From positions 1-64,000 of the forward strand of contig NZ_LMGL01000002.1 of the NCBI RefSeq assembly GCF_001427145.1: a stretch of 64,000 nucleotides of DNA, given 5' to 3'. This document shows, in pieces, positions 61,238 through 64,000 of this stretch; position 1 is the first letter of the stretch, and each line of letters starts with the position of its first letter. The position numbers and the translations under genes are program-made. Source of the stretch: Microbacterium sp. Root166. Lineage in GTDB: Bacteria; Actinomycetota; Actinomycetes; Actinomycetales; Microbacteriaceae. The notes under the pieces were generated by a model. It made no database searches. It was given only the letters and a program-made list of their open reading frames with translations, and was not told the origin of the DNA.

Positions 61238-64000
61238 ATGTTCCGCAAGATCCTCGTCGCAAACCGTGGAGAGATCGCCATTCGCGCGTTCCGCGCTGCG
61301 TATGAACTCGGTGCCCGCACCGTCGCCGTCTACCCCTACGAGGACCGCAACTCGCTGCACCGCCTGAAGGCGGACGAGGCATATCTCATCGGCGAGAAGG
61401 GGCACCCCGTCCGGGCGTACCTCGATGTCGACGAGATCATCCGCGTCGCGAAGGAAGCGGGAGCCGACGCCGTATACCCCGGCTACGGATTCCTCTCGGA
61501 GAACCCCGAGCTGGCCGAGAAGGCCGCGGCCAACGGGATCGCGTTCATCGGCCCGCCCGCGCGCGTGCTCGAGATGGCGGGCAACAAGGTCACCGCCAAG
61601 CATCACGCGGTCGCGGCCGGGGTTCCCGTGCTGCGCTCGACCGAGGCATCCGACGACGTCGACGCCCTGATCGCGCAGGCCGAGGGGATCGGGTTCCCCA
61701 TCTTCGTGAAGGCCGTCGCCGGCGGCGGCGGACGCGGCATGCGTCGCGTCGAGACGGCCCCCGAGCTCGCACCGGCGCTGGCCGAGGCGATGCGCGAAGC
61801 CGGAAGCGCGTTCGGCGACGCCCGCGTGTTCCTCGAGCAGGCCGTCCAGCGCCCGCGTCACGTCGAGGTGCAGATCCTCGCCGACCAGACGGGCGAGACC
61901 GTCCACCTGTTCGAGCGCGACTGCTCGGTGCAGCGTCGCCATCAGAAGGTCATCGAGATCGCGCCGGCGCCGAACCTCGATCCGGCCGTGCGCGACGCGC
62001 TGCACGCCTACGCCGTCGCCTTCGCCCGCTCGATCGACTACCAGAACGCCGGCACCGTGGAGTTCCTCCTCGAGACCGCCGGACCCCGCACGGGCGAGGT
62101 CGTCTTCATCGAGATGAACCCCCGCATCCAGGTCGAGCACACCGTGACCGAGGAGGTCACCGACGTCGACCTCGTCCAGTCGCAGATGCGCATCGCGGCG
62201 GGCCAGACCCTGGACGAGCTCGGCCTCACCCAGGATCGCATCCACCTGCGCGGTGCGGCGCTGCAGTGCCGCATCACCACGGAGGACCCGACGCAGGGCT
62301 TCCGTCCCGACACCGGCAAGATCACGACCTACCGCTCGCCCGGCGGCGCCGGCATCCGCCTCGACGGCGGCACCACTGCCGCGGGCTCGCAGGTGAGCCC
62401 GCACTTCGACTCGATGCTGACGAAGCTCACGTGCCGCGGCCGCGACTTCGGCGCCGCCGTCCTGCGCGCCCGCCGCGCCCTGGCGGAGTTCCGCATCCGC
62501 GGGGTCTCCACGAACATCCCGTTCCTCCAGGCGGTGCTCGACGACCCGTCGTTCGTCGCCGGCGACGTGAGCACGTCATTCATCGACGAGCGCCCCGCGC
62601 TGCTGCGGGGACGCGAGTCCAAGGATCGCGGCACGAAGATCCTCAACTGGCTCACCGACACGACGGTCAACAAGCCGAACGGCGAGAACCCCGTCACGAT
62701 CGATCCGCGCCTGAAGCTCCCGGCCCTCGACCTGCTCAGCGACCCGGCTCCCGGGTCGCGGCAGCGCCTGATCGAGCTCGGCCCGGCCGGCTTCGCCAAG
62801 GCGCTGCGCGAGCAGACCGCCCTCGCCGTCACCGAGACGACGTTCCGCGATGCCCACCAGTCGCTGCTGGCGACCCGCGTGCGCACCAAGGACCTCGTCA
62901 CCGTCGCTCCCTACGTCGCGCGGCTCACCCCGCAGCTGCTGTCCGTCGAGGCGTGGGGCGGTGCGACCTACGACGTCGCGCTGCGCTTCCTCGGCGAGGA
63001 CCCGTGGGAGCGCCTGGACCGCCTGCGCACCGCGCTGCCGAACGTCGCGATCCAGATGCTGCTGCGCGGACGCAACACGGTGGGCTACACGCCGTACCCG
63101 ACGGAGGTCACGGACGCCTTCGTACGTGAGGCCGCGTCGAGCGGGATCGACATCTTCCGCATCTTCGACGCCCTCAACGACGTCTCGCAGATGCGGCCCG
63201 CCATCGACGCCGTGCTCGCCACCGGCACCTCCGTGGCCGAGGTCGCCGTCTGCTACACGGGCGACCTGCTGAACCCGGCTGAAGACCTGTACACGCTCGA
63301 CTACTACCTGCGCCTGGCGGAGCAGATCGTGGACGCCGGCGCCCACGTCCTCGCGATCAAGGACATGGCGGGCCTGCTGCGGCCGGCCGCGGCATCCCGT
63401 CTCGTCTCCGCCCTGCGTGAGAACTTCGACCTGCCCGTGCACGTGCATACGCACGACACCGCGGGCGGCCAGCTCGCGACGCTGCTGGCCGCGAGTGAGG
63501 CGGGAGCGGATGCCGTTGACGCCGCCGCCGCGCCCATGTCGGGCACCACGAGCCAGCCGTCGCTGTCGGCGCTGGTCGCGGCCCTCTCGCACACCGAGCG
63601 CGACACCGGCATCGACCTCGACGCCGTGAGCGACCTCGAGCCGTACTGGGAGGCCATGCGCCACCTGTACTCGCCGTTCGAGTCCGGCCTGCCGGGCCCC
63701 ACCGGTCGCGTGTACCACCACGAGATCCCGGGCGGGCAGCTGTCGAACCTGCGTCAGCAGGCGATCGCGCTGGGACTGGCCGAGGACTTCGAGCTGATCG
63801 AGGACATGTACGCCGCCGCCGACCGGATCCTCGGCCGCGTGCCGAAGGTGACGCCGTCCTCGAAGGTCGTCGGCGACCTGGCCCTGCACCTCGCGGCGGT
63901 CAAGGCCGACCCCGACGACTTCGCCGAGAACCCGCAGAACTACGACATCCCCGACTCGGTGGTCGGCTTCATGGCCGGCGAGCTCGGCGACCTGCCCGGC
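61238..64000 (+). CDS. pyc: Pyruvate carboxylase (partial, cut by window end)
   Basis: The visible 921 residues start at ATG 61238 behind GGAGG and run to the window end without a stop; the full enzyme is about 1,130. The biotin carboxylase domain (RKILVANRGEIAIRAFRAAY onward) has the ATP loop KAVAGGGGRGMRRVE and the catalytic EMNPRIQVEHTVTEEVT. The carboxyltransferase domain opens TETTFRDAHQSLLATR near residue 530 and has IKDMAGLLRPA and VHVHTHDTAGGQ. The biotinyl domain lies beyond. It makes oxaloacetate from pyruvate for anaplerosis. Confidence 0.95.
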   Translation, partial: MFRKILVANRGEIAIRAFRAAYELGARTVAVYPYEDRNSLHRLKADEAYLIGEKGHPVRAYLDVDEIIRVAKEAGADAVYPGYGFLSENPELAEKAAANGIAFIGPPARVLEMAGNKVTAKHHAVAAGVPVLRSTEASDDVDALIAQAEGIGFPIFVKAVAGGGGRGMRRVETAPELAPALAEAMREAGSAFGDARVFLEQAVQRPRHVEVQILADQTGETVHLFERDCSVQRRHQKVIEIAPAPNLDPAVRDALHAYAVAFARSIDYQNAGTVEFLLETAGPRTGEVVFIEMNPRIQVEHTVTEEVTDVDLVQSQMRIAAGQTLDELGLTQDRIHLRGAALQCRITTEDPTQGFRPDTGKITTYRSPGGAGIRLDGGTTAAGSQVSPHFDSMLTKLTCRGRDFGAAVLRARRALAEFRIRGVSTNIPFLQAVLDDPSFVAGDVSTSFIDERPALLRGRESKDRGTKILNWLTDTTVNKPNGENPVTIDPRLKLPALDLLSDPAPGSRQRLIELGPAGFAKALREQTALAVTETTFRDAHQSLLATRVRTKDLVTVAPYVARLTPQLLSVEAWGGATYDVALRFLGEDPWERLDRLRTALPNVAIQMLLRGRNTVGYTPYPTEVTDAFVREAASSGIDIFRIFDALNDVSQMRPAIDAVLATGTSVAEVAVCYTGDLLNPAEDLYTLDYYLRLAEQIVDAGAHVLAIKDMAGLLRPAAASRLVSALRENFDLPVHVHTHDTAGGQLATLLAASEAGADAVDAAAAPMSGTTSQPSLSALVAALSHTERDTGIDLDAVSDLEPYWEAMRHLYSPFESGLPGPTGRVYHHEIPGGQLSNLRQQAIALGLAEDFELIEDMYAAADRILGRVPKVTPSSKVVGDLALHLAAVKADPDDFAENPQNYDIPDSVVGFMAGELGDLPG

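Overview
The window reads as chromosomal DNA of a high-GC actinobacterium of the family Microbacteriaceae, most likely Microbacterium or a close relative. The evidence is the gene order tlyA-nadK-recN-pyrG-xerD-parA-scpA-scpB-rlu-tyrA-cmk-der directly after an rRNA operon, very high GC, frequent GTG starts with ATGA/GTGA stop-start overlaps, many starts placed about 7 bases after a TANNNT box (leaderless transcripts), and a GCGGCATCCG/CGGATGCCGC word that recurs throughout. The genus is inferred by eye from gene order and protein resemblance.

Layout. 1-135: 3' end of a 5S rRNA gene and its terminator. 136-16787: a tightly packed same-strand series for translation, nucleotide, NAD, DNA-repair and chromosome-segregation functions. 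It opens with a protein carrying 27 tandem PY-R-D-G units. 16800-31565: mixed accessory and household genes: a secreted metzincin protease, a NUDIX-NYN fusion, an S4 protein, lysoplasmalogenase, tRNA-Pro(GGG), L,D-transpeptidase, aldo/keto reductase, a secreted beta-helix protein, a DUF222-HNH protein, a family-2 glycosyltransferase and small proteins. 31635-44325: a DUF6541 membrane protein followed by a complete monoderm type IV pilus locus. Four pilin-like genes come first, then prepilin peptidase, PilM, N and O, PilT and PilC; the extension ATPase PilB converges on them. 44413-52208: a YihY membrane protein, a secreted Gly/Asn repeat protein, a GATase, a family-11 rhamnogalacturonan lyase and alpha-glucan phosphorylase. 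52333-64000: a CYTH protein, dihydrolipoyl dehydrogenase, a copper pair (CopC-like and Csp-like), GarA with two MerR regulators, a trans-sulfuration enzyme with a divergent Lrp regulator, an orphan ParA and the start of pyruvate carboxylase.

How parts work together. LacI-type operator matches precede the beta-helix gene, the PL11 lyase and glgP, suggesting one dispersed carbohydrate regulon. Lpd, GarA and pyruvate carboxylase are central-carbon functions, and GarA is a known regulator of 2-oxoglutarate flux in this phylum. The most provocative observation is that the GCGGCATCCG word is far more common than expected. It often sits as inverted pairs forming terminator-like hairpins, as DNA uptake sequences do in Neisseria and Haemophilus, and the same window holds a type IV pilus locus. 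This link is an inference to be tested; Chi-like or other roles are equally possible.
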